DNA of 49,663 nucleotides from Ralstonia sp. TCR112. GTDB lineage: Bacteria; Pseudomonadota; Gammaproteobacteria; Burkholderiales; Burkholderiaceae. The stretch covers positions 1-49,663 of the forward strand of contig NZ_VOSS01000013.1 of assembly GCF_007997035.1 (NCBI RefSeq). The letters run 5' to 3'. The notes below the pieces were generated by a model, which saw only the letters and a list, made by a program, of their open reading frames with translations, was not told where the DNA came from and did not search any database. A program made the translations under genes and the position numbers. Below, one piece after another: positions 8,933 to 17,486 of the stretch. The stretch's first letter is position 1; every line of letters starts with the position of its first letter.

Positions 8933-9058
8933 ATGTCGGCGCACGTGGGCGCACATTATGGGACAAATCGCACTGCTTTTCAGCAAACACTTCAAAAGAA
9001 CTCGGGGGGTGCCGGTGGGGTATTCCGGTTGCGTGCGATGCAACCCGGCCATCAAATC

Positions 9059-9083
9059 AAAAAGGGGCACGCGGCCCCTTTTT
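9059..9083. terminator. Terminator downstream of the PPIase gene
   Basis: 10-bp stem AAAAAGGGGC / GCCCCTTTTT with loop ACGCG. It is A/T-flanked on both sides; on the minus strand it follows the PPIase stop by about 23 bases. Confidence 0.85.
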
Positions 9084-9106
9084 TCACTGCCCCAACGGGC
9101 GGCTGC

Positions 9107-9904
9107 TTACTGGATCTTTGCTTTTTCGCGCAGCTCTTTCAGCATCGCCTGGAACTTGCTGCGTTGCCAGTTCTGGTCGCCCATCATCATCTCGAGCAGC
9201 TGCGGCTTGACGTCTTCGTACGACGGGATCTTGGCGTCGCGCGTGTCATCCAGGCGGATCACGTGCCAGCCGAATTGCGTCTTGACCGGCGTCTGCGTGA
9301 TCTGGCCCTTCTTCAGGCCGGTGAGCGCGGCCGAGAATTCCGGCACGTAGGTGCCCGGATTTGCCCAGTCCAGATCGCCGCCGTTCGCGCCCGATCCCTT
9401 GTCCTTCGATTGCGCCTTGGCGATGTCTTCAAACTTCGCGCCGGCCTTCAGCTTGGCGATGATGGCCTTGGCGTCGGCTTCCTTGTCCACGAGGATGTGG
9501 TGGGCGTGGTATTCCTTGCCGTTGCCGAACTGCGCCTTGATCTTGTCGTACTGCTTGTGCAGTTCGTCTTCGGTGGCGGGGCTGTTCTTGACGTAGTCCT
9601 CGAACTCGGCGGCCACCAGCACGTTCAGGCGTGCGGAAGCCAGCTGCTCCTGAACGTCGTCGCGCTCCAGTAGACCGCGCTTGGCGGCGTCCTGCTCGAT
9701 CAGTTCACGGTCGACCAGCATGTCGCGGGCCTTGGCACGCAGCTCAGGCGATTCGGGCTGGCCCGACTTCTTGATCAGCGCGTCCACCTTGGCGCTCGGA
9801 ATGGCTTTGCCGTTGACCACCGCGGCATTCTGCGCCATGGCGGGAGCAACGGTCGCAGCAAAGGCAACAGCCAGCAGGCTGGCAGTGAGGCTGGAAATCT
9901 TCAT
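9107..9904 (-). CDS. Parvulin-type peptidylprolyl isomerase, periplasmic (PpiC/PrsA-like)
   Basis: 265-residue exported foldase that accelerates cis/trans proline isomerisation in envelope proteins. A signal peptide ends near PAMAQNA. A helical SurA-N-like segment (about 25-130) precedes the rotamase domain (about 135-230), which has YHAHHILVDKEADAKAI, the conserved GGDLDWANPG and FGWHVIRLDD. The parvulin catalytic histidines and hydrophobic pocket residues are present. It is followed by a strong terminator. Upstream, the bolA stop is 43 bp before its ATG, so it may be co-transcribed with yciB and bolA, an arrangement common in Burkholderiales. Confidence 0.92.
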   Translation of the reverse strand: MKISSLTASLLAVAFAATVAPAMAQNAAVVNGKAIPSAKVDALIKKSGQPESPELRAKARDMLVDRELIEQDAAKRGLLERDDVQEQLASARLNVLVAAEFEDYVKNSPATEDELHKQYDKIKAQFGNGKEYHAHHILVDKEADAKAIIAKLKAGAKFEDIAKAQSKDKGSGANGGDLDWANPGTYVPEFSAALTGLKKGQITQTPVKTQFGWHVIRLDDTRDAKIPSYEDVKPQLLEMMMGDQNWQRSKFQAMLKELREKAKIQ

Positions 9905-9946
9905 GGGATTGCGTTCGAGGGAAGGACGAGTGAGCGTGGAATGCGC

Positions 9947-10219
9947 TTACGTGTTTTCTTCGGGAGTGACCGCGCGGATCGCCAGGGCATGAATTGCCGC
10001 TGGCCACAGCGTGTGCAGCGCATCATACACCATGCGATGACGCGCCAAACGGTTCTTGCCGGCAAAGGCTGCGCTGACGATTTCGACGTTGTAATGCCCA
10101 CCGCCGGAGGCTGCGCCGGCGTGTCCGGCATGCTTGGCGCTGTCGTCTTCAACGACGAGGTGGGCGGGCTGGAAGGCCTCGCGCAGGAGGCGTTCGATTT
10201 CTCGCGGATCTGCAGCCAT
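9947..10219 (-). CDS. bolA: BolA family protein
   Basis: 90-residue protein with the BolA fold: an N-terminal helix (EIERLLREAF), the strand-rich GGGHYNVEIVSAAFAGKNRL, then the diagnostic RHRMVYDALHTLW helix and the final AIHALAIRAVTPEE with the conserved C-terminal His region. BolA proteins work with monothiol glutaredoxins in Fe-S handling and in envelope stress or morphology. ATG 10219 overlaps the yciB stop (TGATG), giving translational coupling; longer frames upstream overlap yciB and are rejected. Confidence 0.92.
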   Translation of the reverse strand: MAADPREIERLLREAFQPAHLVVEDDSAKHAGHAGAASGGGHYNVEIVSAAFAGKNRLARHRMVYDALHTLWPAAIHALAIRAVTPEENT

Positions 10220-10791
10220 CAGCGGTCGTCTCCGATGTTGGCGTCGTTGGCCGCGCTGGCAGGGCGCTCCTGCATGTGGCGAGCCAGCCAGACACTTTGC
10301 GCAAGGATGAACACCACCATCAGGCCCATCGAGCCGAACAGCTTGAAGTTGACCCACACGTCGGTGTCGAAGTTGTAGGCCACGTAGAGGTTCAGGCAGC
10401 CCATGATCAGGAAGAAGAGCGCCCACACCAGGTTCAGGCGGCCCCACATCGGCTCGGGCAGCGATACCTGCTGCTCCATCATGGCGCGGATGAGGTTCTT
10501 GCGAACGAACACCACGCTGCCCAGCAGCACCACGCCAAACAGCCAGTACAGGACCGTCGGCTTCCACTTGATGAAGGTCTCGTTGTGGAAGATGAGCGTG
10601 GCGCCGCCGAACACACCGATGATGAGCAACGACAGCCACTGCATGGCGTCGACCTTACGGTGCTTGAACCACACCCAGGCGATCTGCAGCACGGTGGCGA
10701 CCATCGCGACGGTGGTCGCCACATAAATACCGGCCACCTTGAAGGCAGCAAAGAACAGGATGACCGGGAACAGATCGAACAGGAATTTCAT
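10219..10791 (-). CDS. yciB: Septation/envelope protein A, YciB family
   Basis: 190-residue inner-membrane protein with about five hydrophobic helices, beginning [23 protein letters not shown], a hallmark of the YciB (IspZ) family. Conserved [23 protein letters not shown] and [15 protein letters not shown] segments are present. Homologues interact with the elongasome and divisome and affect envelope integrity. The gene is first in yciB-bolA-PPIase, with its stop overlapping the bolA start. Length is normal. Confidence 0.93.
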   Translation of the reverse strand: MKFLFDLFPVILFFAAFKVAGIYVATTVAMVATVLQIAWVWFKHRKVDAMQWLSLLIIGVFGGATLIFHNETFIKWKPTVLYWLFGVVLLGSVVFVRKNLIRAMMEQQVSLPEPMWGRLNLVWALFFLIMGCLNLYVAYNFDTDVWVNFKLFGSMGLMVVFILAQSVWLARHMQERPASAANDANIGDDR

Positions 10792-10834
10792 GCGGGAACG
10801 CGCTTGTGCGGGCCTTTGCGGGCCATTAGAGAGA

Positions 10835-11221
10835 TCAATCGCCGAATTTTAGCGCAGCCGAGTTGATGCAATACCGCAGCCCGGTAGGTGCAGGGCCATC
10901 TTCGAACACGTGGCCAAGGTGCGCGCCGCAGTTCTTGCACTGCACTTCAATACGCAACATGCCGTGCGAGCGGTCGGTCTTCTCGGCGATCACCTCGCCG
11001 TTGATGGGCTGGAAATAGCTCGGCCAGCCGCAACCGGCATCAAACTTGGTCGACGATTCAAACAGCGGTGTGCCGCAGCAGACGCAGTTGTAGACGCCGC
11101 GCTCCCAGTGGTCCCAGTACTTGCCGGTGAAGGGGCGTTCGGTGGCCGCTTCGCGGGTGACGCGGTATTCGATGTCGGAGAGTTGGTCGCGCCATTCGGC
11201 GTCGGATTTCTTGACGGTCAT
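10835..11221 (-). CDS. msrB: Peptide-methionine (R)-S-oxide reductase
   Basis: 128-residue MsrB that reduces R-methionine sulfoxide in oxidised proteins. The zinc-binding Cys pairs are visible in [10 protein letters not shown] and [12 protein letters not shown], the substrate pocket in [11 protein letters not shown], and the catalytic Cys in [13 protein letters not shown]. The ATG at 11221 is preceded by AAGGAG; the 12-residue longer frame has no support. It lies 44 bp upstream of yciB on the same strand, so may share its transcript. It is cytoplasmic, with no signal peptide. Confidence 0.95.
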   Translation of the reverse strand: MTVKKSDAEWRDQLSDIEYRVTREAATERPFTGKYWDHWERGVYNCVCCGTPLFESSTKFDAGCGWPSYFQPINGEVIAEKTDRSHGMLRIEVQCKNCGAHLGHVFEDGPAPTGLRYCINSAALKFGD

Positions 11222-11393
11222 GGTGATGAGACTCCTTGTTGGATTCGGCCACCGCAAGGTGAGAACGTCTGGGCGGCTGATGTTGTTTGTCGCGCTGCGG
11301 CGGCAATCCTGACAGGCGCGGATTAGAGCACGGTGTCAGTTCCGGCACATCACGCGTGCCCGCATCTCGACATACCGGATCACGACGAGCAGC

Positions 11394-12968
11394 TCACTTC
11401 CAATGACGATGCCCAGTCCGGCGCGGCTGTGCGTAGTGCTCGAAGCCGGGGTGATCGTCAAACGGGCGGGCCAGCACGGCGCGCAGGTTTTCGACTTCGG
11501 AAAAATCCTTTTCCTTGGCGCGGCGGATGGCGATTTCGGCGAGGTGGTTGCGCAGCACGTATTTCGGGTTGACGCGGTACATGGCGGCCGCGCGCTCGTC
11601 ATCGGATTGCGGTTCGGCCTGCAAGCGCTGGCGATAAGCGGCAAGCCATACGTCTGCGGCGGCGCGGTCGAAGAAGAAATCGCGGACGGTGCGCGCTTCC
11701 GCCGCGGCGGGCGTGTCGTCGCGGCGTACCTCGGCGAGGTGGCGGAAGAACAATGTGTAGTCGGCGCGCTGGTTGTGCAGCAGCTTGAACAAGTCGCCGA
11801 AGAGCGCCTCGTCTGCGTCCTGAGCGGTGGAGAGGCCGAGCTTGGCGCGATAACGTGCGTAGAACGCTGCGCCGTAGACGTCGCGGTAGGTCAGCAATAC
11901 GTTTTGCGCAGCATCGATGGCGGGTTGGGCCTGCGCTTCGTCGCTCAAATTGACGAAAACGTCGGGATCTTCGCCAAACAGCGGCAGCAACGCCTGCGCG
12001 AGGCAGAACAGGTTCCAGTAGCCGATCTGGGGCTGCTGCGCGTAGGCGTAACGGCCGCCGGTGTCGGAGTGGTTGCAGATGTGGTTGGCGTCAAAACCGT
12101 CGAGGAAGCCGAAGGGGCCGTAGTCGAGCGTGAGGCCGAGGATCGACATGTTGTCGGTGTTCATCACGCCGTGGCAGAAACCGACGGCCTGCCAGTCGGC
12201 CATCAGCTCAGCCGTGCGGCGGGCCAGCTCGCGCAGCAGGGCGAGATACGGTTGCGGCTCGCTGCGGCAGGCGGGGTAGAAGCGGTCGATGACGTAATCG
12301 GCAAGTGCGCGAAGCTGGAGCAGTTGTTCGCTGGCCGCAAAGTGCTCGAAGTGGCCGAAGCGCACGAACGACGGGGCAAGGCGTGTGACGACGGCGGCGG
12401 TTTCGATCTCTTCGCGGCGCACGGGGGCGTCGGCGCCAGTCACGCACAAGGCGCGCGTGGTCGGAATGCCGAGGCCTGCCATGGCTTCCGAGCAGAGGAA
12501 TTCGCGGATGGACGATCGCAGCACGGCGCGCCCGTCGCCCATGCGCGAATACGGCGTACGGCCGGCACCTTTGAGCTGCACTTCGCACGGGCCATCGGCG
12601 GTCTGGAATTCCGCCAGCAGCAGCGCGCGGCCGTCGCCCAGCTGGCCCGCCCACACGCCGAACTGGTGGCCCGAATAGACGGTGGCGAGCGGGTCGCTCC
12701 AGGCGGCGACGGCGTTACCGGTGAATACGGCCAGCCCCGCGGCGGTATCAAGTTCGGCGCGCGTGATGCCCAGCGGCGCCGCGGCATCGGGCGAGAAGCC
12801 GACCAGATACGGTTCGCCAATCGCTCCCGAAGGCATGGGCATCGGGGGCAGGCGTGTCAGAAAGCGTTCGCCCAGCGCCGAGAAACCGGGGGCAGTGGCG
12901 GGGCGGCCGGGCCAGTCGAAATGGCTCGCAAGGGAATCGTCAGGCAAGGCGGCGGGGGAGGCAGTCAT
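11394..12968 (-). CDS. selO: Protein adenylyltransferase SelO (YdiU), C-terminus altered by a frameshift
   Basis: SelO pseudokinase-fold enzyme that AMPylates Ser/Thr/Tyr of target proteins in redox stress. ATG 12968 ([11 protein letters not shown]) is chosen. The N-lobe has [18 protein letters not shown] and [13 protein letters not shown], and the C-lobe has [12 protein letters not shown] with catalytic Asp, then [10 protein letters not shown] with the metal-binding Asp. In the called frame it ends in [11 protein letters not shown] at 11394. One base appears missing near 11421-11426: the other frame continues as [13 protein letters not shown] and stops at 11380, the classic SelO tail with the redox-active Cys (Sec in eukaryotes). 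The corrected gene would be 529 residues and span 11380-12968. Most likely an assembly error. Confidence 0.9.
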   Translation of the reverse strand: MTASPAALPDDSLASHFDWPGRPATAPGFSALGERFLTRLPPMPMPSGAIGEPYLVGFSPDAAAPLGITRAELDTAAGLAVFTGNAVAAWSDPLATVYSGHQFGVWAGQLGDGRALLLAEFQTADGPCEVQLKGAGRTPYSRMGDGRAVLRSSIREFLCSEAMAGLGIPTTRALCVTGADAPVRREEIETAAVVTRLAPSFVRFGHFEHFAASEQLLQLRALADYVIDRFYPACRSEPQPYLALLRELARRTAELMADWQAVGFCHGVMNTDNMSILGLTLDYGPFGFLDGFDANHICNHSDTGGRYAYAQQPQIGYWNLFCLAQALLPLFGEDPDVFVNLSDEAQAQPAIDAAQNVLLTYRDVYGAAFYARYRAKLGLSTAQDADEALFGDLFKLLHNQRADYTLFFRHLAEVRRDDTPAAAEARTVRDFFFDRAAADVWLAAYRQRLQAEPQSDDERAAAMYRVNPKYVLRNHLAEIAIRRAKEKDFSEVENLRAVLARPFDDHPGFEHYAQPRRTGHRHWK

Positions 12969-13040
12969 GGGATGGGGCGGCAGGCCAGTGGCCGGTAGCA
13001 CAGGAAAGGGCGCAAAAACAGTGCCGAATCCTCAAATATT

Positions 13041-13068
13041 GTGCGCTTTGCAGTGCAGCAAAACGCAC
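13041..13068. repeat. Imperfect inverted repeat upstream of selO
   Basis: Arms GTGCGCTTTGC and GCAAAACGCAC, 11 bp with a single mismatch, flank a 6-base AGTGCA loop, 73 bp upstream of the selO ATG. It could be an operator or an RNA hairpin in the leader. No T-run follows. Confidence 0.6.
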
Positions 13069-13237
13069 GCTGCGTAGGGGAAAACGCCATGTTGAGACGC
13101 AGCAACGCTATCGCGTATTGTACTTGCGAGTAAAGAAAGCTGCAGCCTGCGAACCCTTGCACCACAACGATTCGCAGGGTTTTACAGATGGCCGGGTAAA
13201 CATGGGGGCCGATGTGGCAGCGCACAACAATATCCCG

Positions 13238-13266
13238 TTGACGTGCTTGGCGATCACGGGAACAAT
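13238..13266 (+). promoter_or_regulatory. Candidate sigma-70 promoter of the acyl-CoA ligase
   Basis: -35 TTGACG, a 17-bp spacer and -10 AACAAT (5/6 and 4/6 consensus matches). The predicted start is near 13273, just before the palindrome at 13280-13291, which suits repression by a bound regulator. Confidence 0.45.
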
Positions 13267-13279
13267 CGGCCAAAAAATA

Positions 13280-13291
13280 GAACGGTTGTTC
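13280..13291. promoter_or_regulatory. Palindromic operator GAACGGTTGTTC upstream of acyl-CoA ligase
   Basis: It lies 19 bp before the ATG within TAGAACGGTTGTTCAGTT, which matches the sequence around 38841 at 16 of 18 positions. It resembles a TetR-family operator. A fatty-acid regulator is inferred from the genes next to the copies. Confidence 0.55.
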
Positions 13292-13310
13292 AGTTTTTCT
13301 AGGAGACACC

Positions 13311-14936
13311 ATGGCCCTGATGGGACAAATGATGAGCACCCCTTTGCTCATCTCGACCATCATCGAACATGCAGCGCGCAATTCCGGTTCGACTGAAGTC
13401 GTGTCGCGCCGTGTCGAGGGCGATATCCATCGCACCACGTACCGGCAAGTGCGAGACCGTTCCAAGCAACTGGCGAATGCGTTGGCCGCACTGGGCGTGC
13501 AGCCCGGCGAGCGTGTCGGTACGCTGGCCTGGAACGGCTATCGCCACCTTGAAATCTATTACGGCGTCTCCGGCTCGGGCTCGGTGTGTCACACCATCAA
13601 CCCGCGGCTGTTTCCGGACCAGATCGCCTACATCGTCAATCACGCAGACGATCAGTACGTCTTCTTCGACCTGACGTTCGTGCCGCTTGTCGAGGGCATC
13701 GCGCCGCATTGCCCGAACGTGAAGGGCTGGGTGGCGATGACCGATCGCGCGCACATGCCGACCTCCAGCGTGCCGATGCTCTGCTACGAAGAGCTGCTCG
13801 ACGCGCAGAGCGCCGACTACACCTGGCCGCAGTTCGACGAGAACACCGCTTCCAGCCTGTGCTACACGTCGGGCACCACGGGCAACCCCAAGGGCGCGCT
13901 GTATTCGCATCGCTCCACGGTGCTGCACTCGTATGCGTCGGCCATGCCGGATGCGTTGGGGTGCTCGGCGCAGGACGTGATCCTGCCGGTGGTGCCGATG
14001 TTCCACGTCAACGCATGGGGGTTGCCGTATTCGGTGCCGCTGGTGGGCGCCAAGCTCGTCTTCCCGGGGCCGAAACTGGATGGCGCTTCGCTGTTCGAAC
14101 TGTTCGAGCAGGAAAAGGTGACGTTCTCGGCCGGCGTGCCAACGGTGTGGCTCGGTCTGCTGCAACACGTGCAGGCCAACAAGCTGAAATTTTCGACGTT
14201 CCGCCGCACGGTCATCGGTGGTTCCGCAGCGCCTCCGGCCATGATCCGCACGCTCAACGAGCTGGACGTGGAAGTCATCCACGCGTGGGGCATGACGGAG
14301 ATGTCGCCGCTGGGCACCACGTGCAAGCTGATGGGCAAGCATGCCGATCTGCCGGATGAGGCCAAGCAGCATGTGCTGGAGCGCCAAGCGCGCCATCTAC
14401 GGTGTCGAGATGAAGATCGTCGATGCCGAGGGCCACGAGTTGCCGTGGGATGGCAAGGCTTTCGGCGATCTCTACGTGCGCGGGCCCTGGACCATCCAGA
14501 GCTATTACCGCAACGAGGTGTCGCCGCTGGTGGATGGTTGGTTCCCGACAGGCGACGTGGCCAACATCGATGCCGACGGCTACATGCAGATCACCGATCG
14601 CAGCAAGGACGTGATCAAGTCGGGCGGCGAATGGATTTCGTCCATCGATGTGGAAAACGTGGCCGCTGCGCACCCCGGCGTGCACATGGCCGCATGCATT
14701 TCGTGCCATCACCCGAAGTGGGACGAGCGCCCGTTGCTGGTGGTGATGAAGAAGCCCGGCGTGGAACTCACACGTGAGGAGATGCTCAAGTTCTTCGAAG
14801 GCAAGGTTGCCAAGTGGTGGATTCCGGACGACGTGGTGTTCGTCACCGAAATTCCGCTCACGGCCACCGGCAAGATGCAAAGCTCAAGCTGCGCGAGCAG
14901 TTCAAGGATTATCAGTTTCCCGCTGTACAGGCTTAG
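13311..14936 (+). pseudogene. AMP-dependent acyl-CoA synthetase (fatty-acid or DmdB-like), two frameshifts
   Basis: Activates a fatty acid to acyl-CoA through an acyl-adenylate. It begins MALMGQMMSTPLLIS after an AGGAGA site. Motifs are YTSGTTGNPKGA (P-loop-like AMP site), [46 protein letters not shown] and the terminal catalytic-Lys region. The frame breaks near 14385-14394 (reads ...KQHVLE, then [12 protein letters not shown] in another frame; net two bases missing or one extra) and again at 14881, where CAAA should be CAAAA: restoring one A gives the normal tail [19 protein letters not shown] ending at 14936. Corrected length is about 542. The broken frames are probably sequencing errors. 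It resembles 3-(methylthio)propionyl-CoA ligases as well as medium/long-chain ligases. Confidence 0.85.
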
Positions 14937-15154
14937 TTAGACATAGAAACCGCCGCCCGTGCAGGGGAGCCACTCCGGCACGAGGACGGCGGACGTAAGA
15001 CAACCGGATCAGGGCCGGCCGCTACGCATCGAACCTTCATGCAGCGGAATGAAGCCCGGGCGCGTTGCAACCTGGAGACGCAAGCAGCCGCAGGCCCACC
15101 AGAGGCACGCGGAGAGTGACTCGCCGGCGGCTCCACCACATGAAGGAGACACGC

Positions 15155-16411
15155 ATGACGAAGTTCCGTCCGTTGGTTGTGGCTGTTGCATGTGTTGCGG
15201 CGATCGGTGGGGCAGTTTTGCCTACTGCAGCGTCCGCCGCCGAAACCGTGAAGATCGCCTGGATCGATCCGTTGTCCGGCCTGATGGGCGCACTGGGCCA
15301 GAACCAGTTGCGCAGCTGGCAGTACATCGCCGATCTCGCCACGCAGAAGAACTGGGCCGGCGACGGCACCAAGTTCGAAGTGGTGGGCTTCGACAACAAG
15401 CTCTCCCCGCAGGAGAGCCTGACCGTGCTCAAGCAGGTGGCCGATCAGGGCATCCACTACATCGTGCAGGGCAATGGCTCGAGCGTCGGCATGGCGCTGG
15501 AAGACGCCGTGGCCAAGTACAACGAGCGCAATCCGGGCAAGGAAATCATCTACCTGAATTACGCCGCGGTGGACCCGGACATGACGAACAGCAAGTGCAA
15601 CTATTGGCACTTCCGCCTGGACGCCAACTCCGACATGAAGATGGAAGCGCTGACGAGCTTCCTGGCGAAGGATCCGAAGGTCAAGAAGGTCTACCTGATC
15701 AACCAGAACTATTCGTTCGGGCATCAGGTTGCGCGTGCGGCAAAGGAATACCTGAAGCGCAAGCGTCCGGATATCGAGATCGTGGGCGAAGATCTGCACC
15801 CGTTGGCGCAGGTGAAAGACTTTTCGCCGTATGTGTCGAAGATCAAATCGTCCGGCGCCGATACCGTCATCACCGGCAACTGGGGCAGCGACCTGGCACT
15901 GCTCATCAAGGCCGGCAAGGACGCTGGCCTGAACGCTAACTTCTACACGTACTACGCCTCCACAACCGGGGTGCCGACTGCGATGGGATCCGCCGGCGCC
16001 GACCACGTGAAATACGTCGGCTACTGGAACGTCAATAACGAAGGCTACAAGGGCGCCGATATCGTCGAGGGCTACAAGAAGAAGTACAACGACGATTACT
16101 ACCTCATGGCGTCGTACACCGGCATCGCCATGCTGGCCAAGGCCATCAAGCAGACCAAGTCGGCAGAACCAGCCAAGGTGGCCAAGGCCTTCGAAGGCAT
16201 GAAGGTCGACAGCCTGAACGGCACCTTCGAGATGCGCGCGTCTGACCACCAGGGCCAGCAGCCGCTCTACATCGCCACCTGGGAAAAAACCAACGGCAAG
16301 AACGTCAAGTACGACCAGGAAAACACCGGCTACGGCTGGAAGACCGACGCGGTGCTCGATCAGTACGTCGCGTCGCAGCCGACCTCCTGCCAGATGAAGC
16401 GTCCTCAATAA
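15155..16411 (+). CDS. Branched-chain amino-acid-type ABC transporter substrate-binding protein
   Basis: 418-residue periplasmic binding protein of the LivJ/LivK (Peripla_BP_6) family. The signal peptide MTKFRPLVVAVACVAAIGGA is cleaved near ASAAET. The mature part starts VKIAWIDPLSGLMGALGQNQ, with YIVQGNGSSVGMALEDA, VYLINQNYSFG and ADTVITGNWGSDL as ligand-pocket regions. ATG 15155 follows GAAGGAGA at good spacing and is preferred over upstream in-frame starts. First gene of a complete five-gene importer, downstream of an acyl-CoA ligase, so the ligand may be an organic acid or aromatic compound rather than Leu/Ile/Val; this is inference. Confidence 0.92.
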   Translation: MTKFRPLVVAVACVAAIGGAVLPTAASAAETVKIAWIDPLSGLMGALGQNQLRSWQYIADLATQKNWAGDGTKFEVVGFDNKLSPQESLTVLKQVADQGIHYIVQGNGSSVGMALEDAVAKYNERNPGKEIIYLNYAAVDPDMTNSKCNYWHFRLDANSDMKMEALTSFLAKDPKVKKVYLINQNYSFGHQVARAAKEYLKRKRPDIEIVGEDLHPLAQVKDFSPYVSKIKSSGADTVITGNWGSDLALLIKAGKDAGLNANFYTYYASTTGVPTAMGSAGADHVKYVGYWNVNNEGYKGADIVEGYKKKYNDDYYLMASYTGIAMLAKAIKQTKSAEPAKVAKAFEGMKVDSLNGTFEMRASDHQGQQPLYIATWEKTNGKNVKYDQENTGYGWKTDAVLDQYVASQPTSCQMKRPQ

Positions 16412-16469
16412 CGCGGCAGGTGGTGTGCCGAAGGGCCGCCCGATGCTATCGTGCGGCGATGTTTTAAAC

Positions 16470-16512
16470 GGAGTCCATGGGCCCGCGCTTTGATGCGTGC
16501 GGCCCATGCTCC
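16470..16512 (+). repeat. Stable stem-loop between binding-protein and permease genes
   Basis: CATGGGCC (16476-16483) pairs perfectly with GGCCCATG (16501-16508), extended by GGAG/CTCC across a 2-base bulge: a 12-bp stem with no T-run. It lies 27 bp before the livH-type GTG start. Such intercistronic hairpins commonly stabilise upstream binding-protein mRNA and lower permease expression. Confidence 0.65.
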
Positions 16513-16538
16513 GCCGAATCTGCTGGAAGGGCTGCAGC

Positions 16539-17486
16539 GTGGAATTTCTAGTTATCAATCTCTTGAACGGCATCAGCTACGGGCTGTTGCTGTTCATGCT
16601 GTCTTCGGGCCTGACGCTGATCTTCAGCATGATGGGCGTCCTCAATTTCGCGCATGCCAGCTTCTACATGCTGGGCGCGTATTTCGCCTATGTCGTCAGC
16701 GGCTATCTGGGCTTCTGGGCGGCGCTGATCGTGGCACCGCTGCTCGTGGGTGCGCTGGGCGCAGTGGTCGAGCGCTTCGGCCTGCGCACGGTGCACCGCT
16801 ATGGGCACGTTGCCGAACTCCTGTTCACGTTCGGACTGTCCTATCTCATTGAAGAAGGCGTGAAGCTGGTGTGGGGCTTGCCCGCTGTGCCGTATCGCGT
16901 GCCGGACGCACTGGATGGCCCGCTGTTCACGCTGTTCACCTCGTCGTTTCCAAAGTACCGCGCCTTCATGATGCTGGTGTCGCTGCTGATGCTGGTGGGC
17001 ATCTTCCTGCTGCTGACGCGCACGCGGATCGGGCTCGTCATCCAGGCCGCGCTGACGCATCCGGACATGGTCGAAGCGCTGGGCCACAACGTACCGCGCG
17101 TGTTCATGCTGGTGTTCGGTGGTGGTTGCGCGCTGGCCGGCCTGGCAGGCGTGATCGGCGGCAATGCCTTTGTGACCGAGCCATCGATGGCGGCCGCGGT
17201 CGGCTCCATTGTCTTCGTGGTGGCGGTCGTGGGCGGCATGGGGTCGTTGGTAGGCGCATTCATTGCGTCGCTGCTGATCGGCTGCATCCAGACCTTTGCC
17301 GTCACGCTCGATATTTCGGTGACCAGCCTGCTCGGGAAGATCGGTGTCACGCTCAACTCCGACGCGCCGCTCATCTCGGTCTGGAACCTGACGATTGCGC
17401 AAGTCGCACCGGTGCTGCCGTATCTGCTGCTGGTGCTGATGCTGATCTTCCGCCCGCGCGGGCTGATGGGAACGCGGGAGAGCTAA
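16539..17486 (+). CDS. livH: Branched-chain amino-acid ABC transporter permease LivH-type
   Basis: 315-residue inner-membrane permease with about eight TM helices. A GTG at 16539 (VEFLVINLLNGISYGLLL) is taken as start because it gives the standard LivH N-terminus and follows an AAGGG site; the ATG at 16497 lies inside the preceding stem-loop. Conserved GLTLIFSMMGVLNFAHASFYMLGAY is the LivH signature, and RTRIGLVIQAALTHPDMVEALG is the cytoplasmic ATPase-contact loop. The stop is directly abutted by the livM ATG. It works with LivM, LivG and LivF. Confidence 0.92.
   Translation: MEFLVINLLNGISYGLLLFMLSSGLTLIFSMMGVLNFAHASFYMLGAYFAYVVSGYLGFWAALIVAPLLVGALGAVVERFGLRTVHRYGHVAELLFTFGLSYLIEEGVKLVWGLPAVPYRVPDALDGPLFTLFTSSFPKYRAFMMLVSLLMLVGIFLLLTRTRIGLVIQAALTHPDMVEALGHNVPRVFMLVFGGGCALAGLAGVIGGNAFVTEPSMAAAVGSIVFVVAVVGGMGSLVGAFIASLLIGCIQTFAVTLDISVTSLLGKIGVTLNSDAPLISVWNLTIAQVAPVLPYLLLVLMLIFRPRGLMGTRES

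Larger units (their letters stand above)
12969..13310. other. 342-bp divergent promoter region, selO / acyl-CoA ligase
   Basis: No gene is evident here. It holds an imperfect inverted repeat near selO (13041-13068), an 8-bp inverted repeat CCTGCGAA / TTCGCAGG at 13146-13178 followed by GTTTT, a candidate rightward promoter (13238-13266) and the palindromic operator at 13280-13291. Confidence 0.6.

Noticed and set aside
11380-11430. Programmed frameshift or selenocysteine decoding in selO
   Set aside because: No slippery heptamer or SECIS-like hairpin is evident; the same type of indel recurs in five unrelated genes, so error is simpler. The restored tail has Cys, not Sec.
13146-13178. Terminator in the selO/acyl-CoA ligase gap
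   Set aside because: 8-bp arms with a 17-base loop and GTTTT lie downstream of no gene on the relevant strand; kept only as an inverted repeat in the intergenic entry.
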